The position numbers and the translations under genes are program-made. The notes under the pieces are model-generated. The model was not told where the DNA came from. It saw only the letters and a list, made by a program, of their open reading frames with translations, and made no database searches. Shown here one piece after another: positions 27,485-36,829 of a stretch of 64,000 nt of DNA. The first letter of the stretch is position 1. The number at the start of each line of letters is the position of its first letter. The stretch is from Pseudothermotoga_B sp051235805. GTDB lineage: Bacteria > Thermotogota > Thermotogae > Thermotogales > DSM-5069. The stretch covers positions 992,001 to 1,056,000 of the forward strand of contig NZ_JBPNXV010000001.1 in assembly GCF_051235805.1 (NCBI RefSeq). The letters are read 5' to 3'.

Positions 27485-28912
27485 TCAGTGACAACTACAG
27501 GAACTCACTGTGAAGATCTCCCAGCCTTTGTATTTTTCAAGAGCCTCAATTATTGCGTCCTTCACCAAACTCTTGCTAACAGCAACATGATGCTCAAAAC
27601 CGTACTGAGTTATGATTCTGAGCAAAGATCTTAGCTGTGGTATATGAGCCACACCATAACCTCCGAAGGTCTTTAGATTGTCATTTGTGAATTCACCTTC
27701 TGCTATCACACCGGCGATGGTACCTTCGTTGTCGAAAGAGGAAAGCCTTAAGAATGTTGCTGGACCCGCTGCGATCTTCCCGGTACATGTGCCATAGGCG
27801 TTCTCCTTTCCAACGGTGCCGGCGATGATAGCTTGATAGGACATTTGACAACTCTTGAAGAAGGATTTTGGAAAGTTGCTGCAGTGGAACATGATAGCCT
27901 TTTCTGGATCGTTGCCGTAATTATTGTTCCAGTCCATAAGAGCAGATGGGCTGTTGGATGCAAGCTGCAGAACATACATAGACAACGCACCCATGACATC
28001 CATCTCACACGCACTGGGTATGAGCGATTCAGAGAAAAGACTCATCACGGCACACGGTACGATGCCATAGATAGCTTCCAATGCTGTCCAACACTGAAAT
28101 GCCATTGCGTTGATTTTGTTTTCTTTCATCCATCCTCTGACTGCAGCAGCCAGACGAGCCATTCTGTCAAGGGCATCAGATGGAATGCCACGTGGTTTGA
28201 AGGTGTCCTTGAGCTTCTCAAGTTCTTGGGATACTTCAGATGACTTTGAATCAAAGCTGCGTGCACGAGCGATTATTTCTGAAAGATCGATCGTTTCAAC
28301 TGTTATTCCATACTTTTCCAAAATCTTCTCACTAAAGCGCACGGTGTTAAAAGCTGCTGGTCTTGCGCCAATAGCTCCGATTTTGACATTCTTAAGACCC
28401 TTTACTATTCTGCAGACAGTCAAGAAGCGTTGTATATCCTCTTTGAATTCATTACTCTCTGGATCTTCAACGTGTTCTGTGGTATCCGAGAACAATATAC
28501 CGTACTGCACAAGGTTGTTGCAAAGAGATATCTTCCCGCAGAACGAATCTCTTCTGCTTTCAATCCCAAGTTTATTCAGATCATCTGAAAAAGCGTGAAC
28601 CAAAACTGGCACATCTAAGCCAGAAAGTCTTATCGCAGTTGCGGCTGAACGTTCATCGCCAAAGTTCGGCAGAGTGACAACAATACCATCGATTTTGTCT
28701 TCGTGCTCCTTAAAGAGACGAGCACACTTTTCCGCATCTTCAAGGTTTTCAACTGCTCCATACTTTGTGTCCTGTGTAGACAGTGTTACTACCTCAATTC
28801 CCATTTGTTCAAAGACAGAGAGAACACGTTTACGCCCTTCTTCTACCAGGGAGCCAGGGAAAAAACCCCTGTTGCCTACAATCAAACCGATCACCATCTT
28901 GTCGGCATTCAT
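27485..28912 (-). CDS. L-fucose/L-arabinose isomerase superfamily protein, probable L-arabinose isomerase role
   Basis: The 475-residue protein belongs to the FucI/AraA superfamily by its IDGIVVTLPNFGDERSAA region, the metal-binding stretch FQCWTALEAIYG and SACEMDVMGALSMYVLQLAS, and a glycine-rich C-terminal domain. It is not the classical AraA. With the adjacent FGGY kinase (25 bases downstream) and AraD in the same locus it would complete arabinose to ribulose to ribulose 5-phosphate. Fucose or another aldose cannot be excluded. It ends with an unusual SSCSCH tail. The start ATG has AGGAGG ten bases upstream. Confidence 0.75.
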   Translation of the reverse strand: MNADKMVIGLIVGNRGFFPGSLVEEGRKRVLSVFEQMGIEVVTLSTQDTKYGAVENLEDAEKCARLFKEHEDKIDGIVVTLPNFGDERSAATAIRLSGLDVPVLVHAFSDDLNKLGIESRRDSFCGKISLCNNLVQYGILFSDTTEHVEDPESNEFKEDIQRFLTVCRIVKGLKNVKIGAIGARPAAFNTVRFSEKILEKYGITVETIDLSEIIARARSFDSKSSEVSQELEKLKDTFKPRGIPSDALDRMARLAAAVRGWMKENKINAMAFQCWTALEAIYGIVPCAVMSLFSESLIPSACEMDVMGALSMYVLQLASNSPSALMDWNNNYGNDPEKAIMFHCSNFPKSFFKSCQMSYQAIIAGTVGKENAYGTCTGKIAAGPATFLRLSSFDNEGTIAGVIAEGEFTNDNLKTFGGYGVAHIPQLRSLLRIITQYGFEHHVAVSKSLVKDAIIEALEKYKGWEIFTVSSCSCH

Positions 28913-29060
28913 CGCTTGTTTTCCTCCTCTCTTTGTCTATAAGCTTCTCTCTAAAATCCTACACCTTCTGAGCCAAATTTATGCAAAGTTCTTTCGGTTC
29001 GGAGTCTTTCAATAATTGTGAATTTTTCAAGCAGTTTGAAGTTCAGCTTGGGACAACCAA

Positions 29061-30545
29061 TTAGATCTCTTCAACGGGAATCTTCATAACAATTAAAGAA
29101 TGCGCTGGTAATTTCACACTTGACACAGGACCAGGTACCGACATCCTCTTGACCACTGGCTGAACACGATTTGGATTGTCAAAGTCGTTCCCCGCAAGAA
29201 CGTCGTCTGCATTTAGTTCAACAATATCGATCTCTTTTGAAAACTCAAACTCCGATAGATCGACCTCCACTTCAGCATCTTTGTCCTTATAGTAATTAGC
29301 TAATGCTAAACAAATAAGACCTCGGCTGTTGTCGTAAGTTGCCGACCCATCTATGTACGGAACATCGTTGAGTTGGAAAGATAATCTGCCTTCAAAAAAG
29401 CTCTTAGCCTTTATGGAGTAGGTGTCCGAGTTGATGTCCATACCGAGGCGTGTCCTACCAGTGTGGTTTACAAAGATGTCAAAAACATGATATAGTGGTG
29501 TCAAGACCAATCCTTCTTTGTTTGTCTTAATCATTCCCAATGCGTTGACCATCTGTGCCAGATTTGCCATCTGTACTGTTTCAGACATCCTGTGCAGAGT
29601 GAAGAAAATGCCAGCGGCAAAGAGTGCGTCTTTCAAGGTGTATGGCTCTTCCAATAGAACGATACCCTTTTCACTTGCCTCCTTTTCCGGAACGACTTGA
29701 TACCATACATTCCATTCATCCAACGCTATCTTCACGTGATCGAGCTTGAGATGTTTGATCTCACTCTCGAGCAACTTCAGTCGTTCCTGCACGTAGTATG
29801 CAGCTGAGATAGTCTCGTAGTGATCTTCCGAACCATGGTACTGGTGAATCGATATGTAATCTATGAGTGCACCTGCATGCTTGAGAACTGTCATATCCCA
29901 TTCAGGGTTGTCTGCGCCGACAGCAATGATCTTTATCGATGGGTCAACAGCCTTCATGAACTGGGCAAACTGTCTGAGTTTTTCTGCATATTCACTCGCA
30001 CTGCAGTGACCAACTTGCCAAGGTCCATACACCTCATTCCCAATGCCCCAGTACTTGACCTTGTAAGGTTGATCATGACCAAATTGTTTTCTGAGAGATG
30101 CGTATTTGGTCGGAGTGTCAAGGTTACAGTACTCCAACCAATGAATGGCTTCATCGAGCGTACCTGTTCCCAGACTCACTGCAAGATATGGTTCGGTTCC
30201 TATATCTTTACAGTATTGAACGAATTCGTCAGTTCCAAATTCATTTGTTTCAATACCTCCCCAAATGTAGTTGAGTAATTTCGGTCTTTTCTCTACAGGA
30301 CCAATGCCATCTTCCCAATGATAAGCTGAGGCAAAGTTTCCACCTGGCCATCTGAGGATTGGACATCTGATCTTCTTTACAGCGGCAAGAACGTCTTTTC
30401 TGAAGCCTCTTTGGTCTGACAATGGTGAGTTTCTTTCATAGATGCCTCCATAGATACATCTACCCAAATGTTCGATGAAATGTCCATAGATTTTCTCGTC
30501 AATTCTTCCAGCTTTTGCTTTCCATACCTTTACATAACCGTCCAT
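29061..30545 (-). CDS. abfA: Alpha-L-arabinofuranosidase, GH51, intracellular
   Basis: GH51 retaining enzyme that removes terminal alpha-L-arabinofuranose from arabino- and arabinoxylo-oligosaccharides. The 494 residues show the family order: GHFIEHLGRCIYGGIYE near the N-terminus, RWPGGNFASAYHWEDGIG, acid/base Glu171 in YWGIGNEVYGPW, and nucleophile Glu277 in ALDEWNVWY. There is no signal peptide, so it acts on imported oligosaccharides. The ATG at 30545 is chosen because GGAGGG precedes it by eight bases; an in-frame GTG/ATG eight codons upstream lies on that site. No AraR-type palindrome is seen just upstream. Confidence 0.94.
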   Translation of the reverse strand: MDGYVKVWKAKAGRIDEKIYGHFIEHLGRCIYGGIYERNSPLSDQRGFRKDVLAAVKKIRCPILRWPGGNFASAYHWEDGIGPVEKRPKLLNYIWGGIETNEFGTDEFVQYCKDIGTEPYLAVSLGTGTLDEAIHWLEYCNLDTPTKYASLRKQFGHDQPYKVKYWGIGNEVYGPWQVGHCSASEYAEKLRQFAQFMKAVDPSIKIIAVGADNPEWDMTVLKHAGALIDYISIHQYHGSEDHYETISAAYYVQERLKLLESEIKHLKLDHVKIALDEWNVWYQVVPEKEASEKGIVLLEEPYTLKDALFAAGIFFTLHRMSETVQMANLAQMVNALGMIKTNKEGLVLTPLYHVFDIFVNHTGRTRLGMDINSDTYSIKAKSFFEGRLSFQLNDVPYIDGSATYDNSRGLICLALANYYKDKDAEVEVDLSEFEFSKEIDIVELNADDVLAGNDFDNPNRVQPVVKRMSVPGPVSSVKLPAHSLIVMKIPVEEI

Positions 30546-30573
30546 TCTCCTTCCCTCCTCAACTTCCACTTGG

Positions 30574-30622
30574 GCTTGTTCTTAAAAAGATTAAATGAAC
30601 AAGCTTAAACTGTCAGCGCTGA
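30574..30622. promoter_or_regulatory. Inverted repeats in the abfA leader, possible operator or hairpin
   Basis: GCTTGTTC (30574-30581) and GAACAAGC (30597-30604) form an inverted repeat with 15 bases between. A separate perfect palindrome TCAGCGCTGA lies at 30613-30622. Both lie within about 80 bases upstream of the abfA start and could be operator or leader structure. The factor is unknown. Confidence 0.3.
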
Positions 30623-30801
30623 GTTCATTTCTATGTTTAATTCTTCCATAACTGCCACTTTAATGAAGAAACCTACTTATAGAGTAATCAAAATAACGAT
30701 TTGTGCAACGTTCTTTCTCAAAAAGTACTTGACTTGATTTGATCTATGGTTTTTGAATACTCGCTCGTAGTAATACCTACTCATAATCACAAAAACGAAA
30801 T

Positions 30802-31767
30802 CTATCGGTACAACCAACAAGCTACTTCATGCTTATTGGAGCCAACTTTAATCATAGGAGGTTTGGAATTTCCACAAAGATCGCTCTTGTACGGGCATCT
30901 TGAATGAAATTTGCAACCAGACGGTGGATTGATCAAACTAACAATCGAACCGGGTATCGGTTTTTTCTCAGTTTTGTCACCTATCTTTGGAATCGAAGAC
31001 AGTAGAAATCTGGTGTACGGATGCAACGGATTGGAAAACAATTCATCCACCGTACCAGATTCAACAAAGTTTCCACAATACATCACAACCATCATATTTG
31101 CCAAATTCGGTATCAAAGAGATGTCATGAGTGATGAAAACAAAACAGATCTTCTTTGAATTATGGAGTAAACTAAGAAGTTCGAGGATATCATTCTGAGT
31201 AACAACATCAAGAGCGGATGTTGGCTCATCTGCGATTATTATCTTAGGATTCAAAAAGGTTGCCAACGCGATCACAACTCTTTGTTTCATACCTCCAGAC
31301 AGTTCAAAGGGATACATTTTCAAGACTTGCCTCGATAGATTGAGCAAATTCAAATGCTCTTCTATACTCTTGATATCAAAAGGCAAATTATGTGATAATA
31401 ACAAGTCACGAAAGATCTGGTCAATCTTTCTCACAGGGTTCAATGCACTGAGTGATCCTTGAGGAATATAAGAAATCCTTTCCCACCAAGCTTCTGGTAA
31501 AGTATTCCCCTTGGGAGATATCTCATACTTGTAGTCACCAAATGCAAGGCGCACATTCCCATCAACAATCTTCAGTGCTGGATCCAAAGCACCATAAAGT
31601 ACTTTTGCCAAGGTGCTCTTACCGCATCCGGACTCGCCAACTATAGCCAGGAAATCGTTTTCTTCTATCTCCAGAGACACATCATCCACAGCTCTAATAT
31701 TCCTGAACTGTCCATCTTGTTCAACAGTGTAATATGCCTTTAGGCCGTCAATCTGTACGAGAATCAT
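30802..31767 (-). CDS. Opp/Dpp-type ABC transporter ATP-binding protein (DppD-like)
   Basis: This 321-residue ATPase has Walker A GESGCGKST, signature LSGGMKQRVVIALAT, Walker B IIADEPTSALD, and the C-terminal oligopeptide-transporter domain with CKFHSRCPYKSDLC cysteines. It is the last gene of a five-gene operon and overlaps the permease upstream by four bases (ATGA). Despite the peptide-type family, the AraR-like operator at the head of the operon suggests arabino- or xylo-oligosaccharides as substrate (inference). Thermotogales are known to use this ABC family for sugars. Confidence 0.9.
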   Translation of the reverse strand: MILVQIDGLKAYYTVEQDGQFRNIRAVDDVSLEIEENDFLAIVGESGCGKSTLAKVLYGALDPALKIVDGNVRLAFGDYKYEISPKGNTLPEAWWERISYIPQGSLSALNPVRKIDQIFRDLLLSHNLPFDIKSIEEHLNLLNLSRQVLKMYPFELSGGMKQRVVIALATFLNPKIIIADEPTSALDVVTQNDILELLSLLHNSKKICFVFITHDISLIPNLANMMVVMYCGNFVESGTVDELFSNPLHPYTRFLLSSIPKIGDKTEKKPIPGSIVSLINPPSGCKFHSRCPYKSDLCGNSKPPMIKVGSNKHEVACWLYR

Positions 31768-32639
31768 CTACTGACCTCCCCTGCGCCAACGTTTCTCAAT
31801 CTTGGGTTGATGAAAGACGTTATGCTGGTGAAGAGCAAATATAAAGAAGTAAAGAGGAGGACAATGAAAAGTATTGGAAAAAATATCCACCACCATGCAC
31901 CGGTAACCATCGCTTGCTGTTGTATAGCCCAGTAGGTCACCGTTCCCATGGTCGGAATATCTAAGGGTGCTAACCCTAAAATTGATAAAGTTATTTCCAA
32001 ACCCAAAGACCAGAGCATGTTGTTGATTGTTGTGGCAAGAATTATAGGCAGTAGATGTGGAAAATATTCTGAAAAGATCAAACCAAGAATGCCTCTACCA
32101 GAGAATACTGCAGTCAAAGTGTACTTTTGCTCTCTCAAACTGAGAACTTGAGCTCTGATAAGTCTTGCATCCCACGGCCAGCCGAACGATGCCAAGACAA
32201 TAGCTAAGGTAGAAAAACTCATACTACGTGCAATGAGGCGTAGAAAAACCAAAATTGGGAAAATGGGGAGAACAACAAAAGTATCACAAAAAAGCATCAA
32301 GACATTATCGATTATGGCACCACCTTTGTACCCCGCAATGACACCAATGACTATCGCTAAGATACGTGACAGAAGTGCGACTTCTAAACCAAATACTAAC
32401 GAGTTCTTCAGTGCAAATGTCAGCAACCAAAAAAGATCCTGCCCTCTACCATTGGTTCCAAATATATGTTTCAGCGATGGTGGACGACTGATAGGTGCAT
32501 AATAACTTGAACGTGGATCATAAGGTGAAAAAAAGGACAGGACGACAAAAAGAAGTAAAAGTCCAAGAACAATCAGACCAAATCTGAATCGCATATCGGT
32601 TCTGAAAAGTTTCCTCACGGTGTTGGCAAGAGTTTTCAT
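31764..32639 (-). CDS. Opp/Dpp-type ABC transporter permease (DppC-like)
   Basis: The 291-residue inner-membrane permease has about six helices. Its N-terminal extension RFRFGLIVLGLLLLFVVLSFFSPYDP and the FGTNGRGQDLFW motif are typical of DppC/OppC. The EAA loop is visible around SLREQKYTLTAVFSGRGILG. It forms a heteromeric pore with the next gene's product. The stop overlaps the ATPase start by four bases. Confidence 0.9.
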   Translation of the reverse strand: MKTLANTVRKLFRTDMRFRFGLIVLGLLLLFVVLSFFSPYDPRSSYYAPISRPPSLKHIFGTNGRGQDLFWLLTFALKNSLVFGLEVALLSRILAIVIGVIAGYKGGAIIDNVLMLFCDTFVVLPIFPILVFLRLIARSMSFSTLAIVLASFGWPWDARLIRAQVLSLREQKYTLTAVFSGRGILGLIFSEYFPHLLPIILATTINNMLWSLGLEITLSILGLAPLDIPTMGTVTYWAIQQQAMVTGAWWWIFFPILFIVLLFTSLYLLFTSITSFINPRLRNVGAGEVSR

Positions 32640-32675
32640 CCTCTCGATTCTCCTTCCTGCCGAAACCAGTTATCG

Positions 32676-33704
32676 TTAACCAGACACATATTGAATTCTG
32701 GGATCAATAAAGGGCAACATGAGATCCACAAGCAAAGTTGCAACTGCGACAGCCACAATGGAAAATACGGTGGTCCCCATGACCAGGTTGTAATCGGACT
32801 GCATTATAGCCGTATAGATCAAAGTACCTAATCCTGGATAATTGAAGACTATTTCGGTTATTATCGTGCCGTTGAAGATGAATCCAAGCTGCAAGCCGAG
32901 CCCAGTTAGTTGTGCAGGCATTGCCAACCTTATAACATAACTCCTGAGTATTATTGAATCCTTTAGTTTCATCTGACGCGCGAAATTTACAAAGTACTCA
33001 CCTGTTACGTTCGATACCAAATTACGCATGTTTAGGAACCATGCACCTACACCAACTATTATTAGTGAAATCGCTGGAAGAAAACCATATTTCACAACAC
33101 TTCTGATGAAACCCCAACTCAAAGTTGGGGTCAATCCTATTTGGTATGCACCACCGGTTGGGAACCAGTGTAACACGTAGGCAAACAGTATCAACAAAAG
33201 CAGAGCAAGAATATAGTATGGGACAGGTCGCACTGCATTCGAAATGATCTCAACAACTCTTACCCACATTCCTTTGTTTCTGTAGCCGGCAATTCCTCCA
33301 AGAATTGTTCCAACGATCCACGATAACAGTGCCGTTAAAGCAAGCAATCCAACAGTCCACGGGAGGGATCGAGATATAAGTGTTATAACAGGAGTGGGAA
33401 ACGATGCAAATGATGGTCCAAGGTTACCCTTCAACAATTCTCTCCAAAAGTTAATATACTGTCTGAGAAGTGACCCTTCCAGTCCGTACAATTTCAGCAA
33501 AGCTTGCCTCATTTTCTCAATACTTTCTGCAGGCAGGTACGCCCCCGACATCTGCAGTCGTCTAATCGCCATCTCTGCTGGATTTGCACCTGGAACGAGT
33601 CTGGGTATCAAGAAAATAATCGAAACACCTATGAAGATCACAAGTAGACTGATCAACAATCTCGTTATCAGATACTTAGTAAGAAATCTCACAAAATCCT
33701 TCAC
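32676..33704 (-). CDS. Opp/Dpp-type ABC transporter permease (DppB-like)
   Basis: DppB/OppB-type permease of 342 residues. It begins with the amphipathic VKDFVRFLTKYLITRLL and the first helix SLLVIFIGVSIIFLIPRL. The FNYPGLGTLIYTAIMQSDYNLVMG C-terminal motif is diagnostic of the family. I chose the GTG at 33704 because GGGAGG precedes it at good spacing; a longer in-frame form from 33746 has no such site. It lies between the binding-protein gene and the DppC-like permease. Confidence 0.9.
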   Translation of the reverse strand: MKDFVRFLTKYLITRLLISLLVIFIGVSIIFLIPRLVPGANPAEMAIRRLQMSGAYLPAESIEKMRQALLKLYGLEGSLLRQYINFWRELLKGNLGPSFASFPTPVITLISRSLPWTVGLLALTALLSWIVGTILGGIAGYRNKGMWVRVVEIISNAVRPVPYYILALLLLILFAYVLHWFPTGGAYQIGLTPTLSWGFIRSVVKYGFLPAISLIIVGVGAWFLNMRNLVSNVTGEYFVNFARQMKLKDSIILRSYVIRLAMPAQLTGLGLQLGFIFNGTIITEIVFNYPGLGTLIYTAIMQSDYNLVMGTTVFSIVAVAVATLLVDLMLPFIDPRIQYVSG

Positions 33705-33781
33705 ACGAATTCCTCCCGTGAACTGCGAAAAATCGAGAAAAAGCACTACCTTATCAAACGACAGCTAAAAGAGCATCACAG

Positions 33782-35701
33782 TTACTTCCTACCTGTTGGT
33801 TGCAGTTTTATGAACATAAACCTTGTGTTACCCCAGTTAGGAACAGGATTTGTATAAGGATCGTCCGACGTAGGATAACCCGTCCAGTAGTATCCATCAC
33901 AAACTGTGAACACGTTGTACGAGAACATCGGGATTATAGGCATGTCCTCAACACAGGTTTTTACGTATTCCAAACCAAGATCGATCATCTTCTCTGTGTC
34001 TTTGAAGAAATCTGTTGCTCTCAGAGCATCGATGATTTTATCGATCTTTTCGCTCTTGTACCTCATGGGATTCTTTGCTACGACAGTCTGTCCAGTTGGT
34101 CTGTAATAGTCAGAGTGCCAGGATTCAAGGAACCAGAACAAATCAGGATGTCCACCCCATGTTTCGATGCACCAAGCCCAGTAGACCGTGTCCTTGTCTT
34201 CTCCGTAGTTCATTCTTGTCCACAACATAGATGCTTCTACAGCTTCTATCTGGGCATCTATTCCAAACTTTCTCCACTGTTCGGCAACAGCGGCTGCTGC
34301 TCTTGTCATGACCGATCTGGTCGAAGCTTCACACAAGATGGATATCTTCCAAGGTTTGCCGTCAGGTAACAGCCACTTTCCTCTTTCTTTCTTGAATCCT
34401 ACGCTCTTCAAAAGTTTTTCAGCTACATCAGGTGAATACTTCCACCAACCATAGCCGACCATCTTCTTTATTTGATCGAAATCCTCAGGAACTTTGTAAC
34501 CATAGGCATACTTCACAGCATCAGCGATTTTGGAAGGTATAGTTGGATCATATGGTTTGAAGGTCTCAGAACCAACCTTTATTGTAAATTCCTTCAACCA
34601 TTGTTCCACCTTGTCAAAATACCATTCTGGATCTTTTCCTGTTGGTGGAACATGAATGGGTGATATAGTTGCACATCCACTGTAAGACTGCAGTACGACT
34701 TGAACGATATCGATGGATAGCGTCAAAGCCCAGCGAACTTCTTTCAAGTTGTACGGGAATTGTTCATGGTTCATGATCAAGGATGGTAGTGTTGGGTCTG
34801 GATGCGCCCATGGCCAACCATCAAACCAAGTAACACAGTATGGGTTGTTCTGAGAAAGAGTTATTGCTCCCTCAGGTGGCAAATCATGAATTATATCAAG
34901 TTCATGAGCCATCTGGTCCATGACTTTTTTCTCTGGGGAAGCTACTCCCTTGTACAAAACATATTTCGGACCTGGTTTTTTACCAAATGCTACGCCCAGA
35001 TCTGACCTTTCCCAGTCTTGTCTGAGTTCCCACAAGAACCAGTAACCATTCGGATCATATGATTTCAGCACATATGGTCCAGTTCCAACAGGAGGATAGA
35101 AATCGAAAGCAACAGGGTCTTGAATCTTTTCAAAAATGTGTTTTGGCATAATGTAACACGCAGACCATCTTACAGTGAAAACAGTGTGAAATCTCCCGTT
35201 GGGCTTCACGAGTTTGAAGACTACTGTGTAATCATCGATTTTGTTGACTTCCTTTACATTCACCTGCATGTACGCACCCCAAGTCATCTCTGGGTGGTTC
35301 TTCAATGTTTCAACGGTAAAGACCAAATCATCTGCAGTGAATGGTGTCCCATCGCTCCAATAGATTCCTTTTCTCAACTTCACGGTCATTTCCGTATTGT
35401 TGCTGTTATATATGGGAGCATCTGCCGCCAACAAATTGATCCAGGTATCTCCTTCTATTCCCGCATCTGGGTCTATATACCAGAGAGCTCCCAAGCACAA
35501 CTGCTGAATACCCGTAGACCAACTCGATACACCACCTCCCCAAAGGTTGAATCTGGTGGGATTCAGCGAACGACCTGATGGATCTTCGATAATGATGACC
35601 TCATCACGAGGTACACCCGGAAGGACTTCTGCTGCAAAACCCGTTATCCCCACTACTACCAGGACCATTAAAACAAGCCACTTACCATGCCTTAAAGACA
35701 T
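33782..35701 (-). CDS. Opp/Dpp-family extracytoplasmic solute-binding protein (SBP_bac_5)
   Basis: This 639-residue family 5 binding protein has a signal peptide (KWLVLMVLVVVGITGFAAE) and the typical LRKGIYWSDGTPFTADDLVFTVETLKN segment. The VGTGPYVLKSYDPNGYW region follows. It is longer than most peptide-binding proteins, as often seen for oligosaccharide binders of Thermotogales. The ATG at 35701 has GGGAGGTG six bases upstream and follows the ATPase stop by one base. Placed under an AraR-type operator, it probably binds arabinose- or xylose-containing oligosaccharides (inference). Confidence 0.88.
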   Translation of the reverse strand: MSLRHGKWLVLMVLVVVGITGFAAEVLPGVPRDEVIIIEDPSGRSLNPTRFNLWGGGVSSWSTGIQQLCLGALWYIDPDAGIEGDTWINLLAADAPIYNSNNTEMTVKLRKGIYWSDGTPFTADDLVFTVETLKNHPEMTWGAYMQVNVKEVNKIDDYTVVFKLVKPNGRFHTVFTVRWSACYIMPKHIFEKIQDPVAFDFYPPVGTGPYVLKSYDPNGYWFLWELRQDWERSDLGVAFGKKPGPKYVLYKGVASPEKKVMDQMAHELDIIHDLPPEGAITLSQNNPYCVTWFDGWPWAHPDPTLPSLIMNHEQFPYNLKEVRWALTLSIDIVQVVLQSYSGCATISPIHVPPTGKDPEWYFDKVEQWLKEFTIKVGSETFKPYDPTIPSKIADAVKYAYGYKVPEDFDQIKKMVGYGWWKYSPDVAEKLLKSVGFKKERGKWLLPDGKPWKISILCEASTRSVMTRAAAAVAEQWRKFGIDAQIEAVEASMLWTRMNYGEDKDTVYWAWCIETWGGHPDLFWFLESWHSDYYRPTGQTVVAKNPMRYKSEKIDKIIDALRATDFFKDTEKMIDLGLEYVKTCVEDMPIIPMFSYNVFTVCDGYYWTGYPTSDDPYTNPVPNWGNTRFMFIKLQPTGRK

Positions 35702-35702
35702 G

Positions 35703-36689
35703 CTATACACCTCCCTCGGAAGGGTTATGATAAAGCCAACACCTAACAATGACACCATCTACGGTGCATTTAGGTGGGGCTTCCTTTTCACATACATCTC
35801 TTCTGTGAGGGCATCTGTAGACAAACTTGCATAGGTACTCTGAGTGTCCTGGTACAGATTCTGTGTTTTTCCAGATTTCTCGTTTGTGAGTTCTCTGTTT
35901 CTTGTCTTCTGTGATCTTCGGCACAGATTCTTTCAACAGCTGTGTATAAGGATGCAATGGACAAATCAAAACTTTGTCTGCTGGTCCTGTCTCAACAATG
36001 TTTCCCTTGAGAATAACTGCTATGTGGTCACTTATGTAGTACGCGGTTGCAAGGTCGTGAGTTATGTAAAAAATATGGAGTACCTTCTCATCGCGCAATT
36101 TCCTGAAGAGGTTCAACATAGATATTCGCAAAGACGCATCCAACATTGAAACAGGTTCGTCAGCGACGAGGATTTTGGGATTTACCAGTAGTGATCTGGC
36201 TATCGACAACCTTTGTAATTGTCCACCTGACAACTCGTGTGGGTACCTACCTTTTATGTCTTCAATTGCCAGACCGACTTCATTGAGAACTCTTTCGAGT
36301 ACGTAATAATCATTGGTCTTTCTCTTTGAAACCGATGTTTTTCTTAACATCAAATGGAAGTACGCTTCTACTTTTTTCAATGGATTGAACGTCTCAAAAG
36401 GATCTTGGAAAATAGGCTGAATTAACTTTATCAAATCTGCCTTTCGAAAATCTTTTATGTTCTTGTTCATCAACCAGATGGTACCGCTTGTCGGATTAAT
36501 AGTCCTCAGCAAGAGATTTGCAATCGTCGTTTTCCCACTACCACTTTCACCTACAAGAGTGAAGACAGCGGGTCTGTCTTCTATCTCAAAGTTCGCGTCA
36601 CACACAGCATGTATCACATTTCTTGAAAAGAAATGCCCTACACGAAAGCTTTTGTGTACTTTTTCGAAACGCAGCAGAACGTTTTTCAC
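35703..36689 (-). CDS. Opp/Dpp-type ABC transporter ATP-binding protein (DppF-like), first gene of the operon
   Basis: This 328-residue ATPase has Walker A GESGSGKTT, signature LSGGQLQRLSIARSLL, Walker B ILVADEP and a C-terminal CKFVYRCPHRRDVC cysteine cluster of the oligopeptide ABC family. It starts at a GTG preceded by GGGGGT. It is unusual for the DppF-like gene to come first and be separated from the second ATPase gene, which ends the operon. The AraR-type operator and a TATAAT box lie about 85 bases upstream. Confidence 0.88.
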   Translation of the reverse strand: MKNVLLRFEKVHKSFRVGHFFSRNVIHAVCDANFEIEDRPAVFTLVGESGSGKTTIANLLLRTINPTSGTIWLMNKNIKDFRKADLIKLIQPIFQDPFETFNPLKKVEAYFHLMLRKTSVSKRKTNDYYVLERVLNEVGLAIEDIKGRYPHELSGGQLQRLSIARSLLVNPKILVADEPVSMLDASLRISMLNLFRKLRDEKVLHIFYITHDLATAYYISDHIAVILKGNIVETGPADKVLICPLHPYTQLLKESVPKITEDKKQRTHKREIWKNTESVPGHSEYLCKFVYRCPHRRDVCEKEAPPKCTVDGVIVRCWLYHNPSEGGV

Positions 36690-36771
36690 CTTGTTATACC
36701 CCCAAAGCTGTAAGATTCAATGACAAGGATTATCAGAAAATGATTCTAAAAAACACAGTGTCACAAAGATC

Positions 36772-36791
36772 ATTATATGTATGTACATATA
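36772..36791 (-). promoter_or_regulatory. AraR-type operator overlapping the -10 of the Opp-type operon
   Basis: TATATGTATGTACATATA (36774-36791) is a palindrome with 8-base arms (TATATGTA/TACATATA) around a central TG. It matches the ATGTACGTACAT form found at four other promoters here with one central change. A minus-strand TATAAT occupies 36777-36772, so a bound repressor would cover the -10. The -35 is poor (CTGCAG at 17 bases). Confidence 0.6.
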
Positions 36792-36829
36792 CACCTGCAG
36801 TAATATCATAACTCATCAGCGGATTATAC

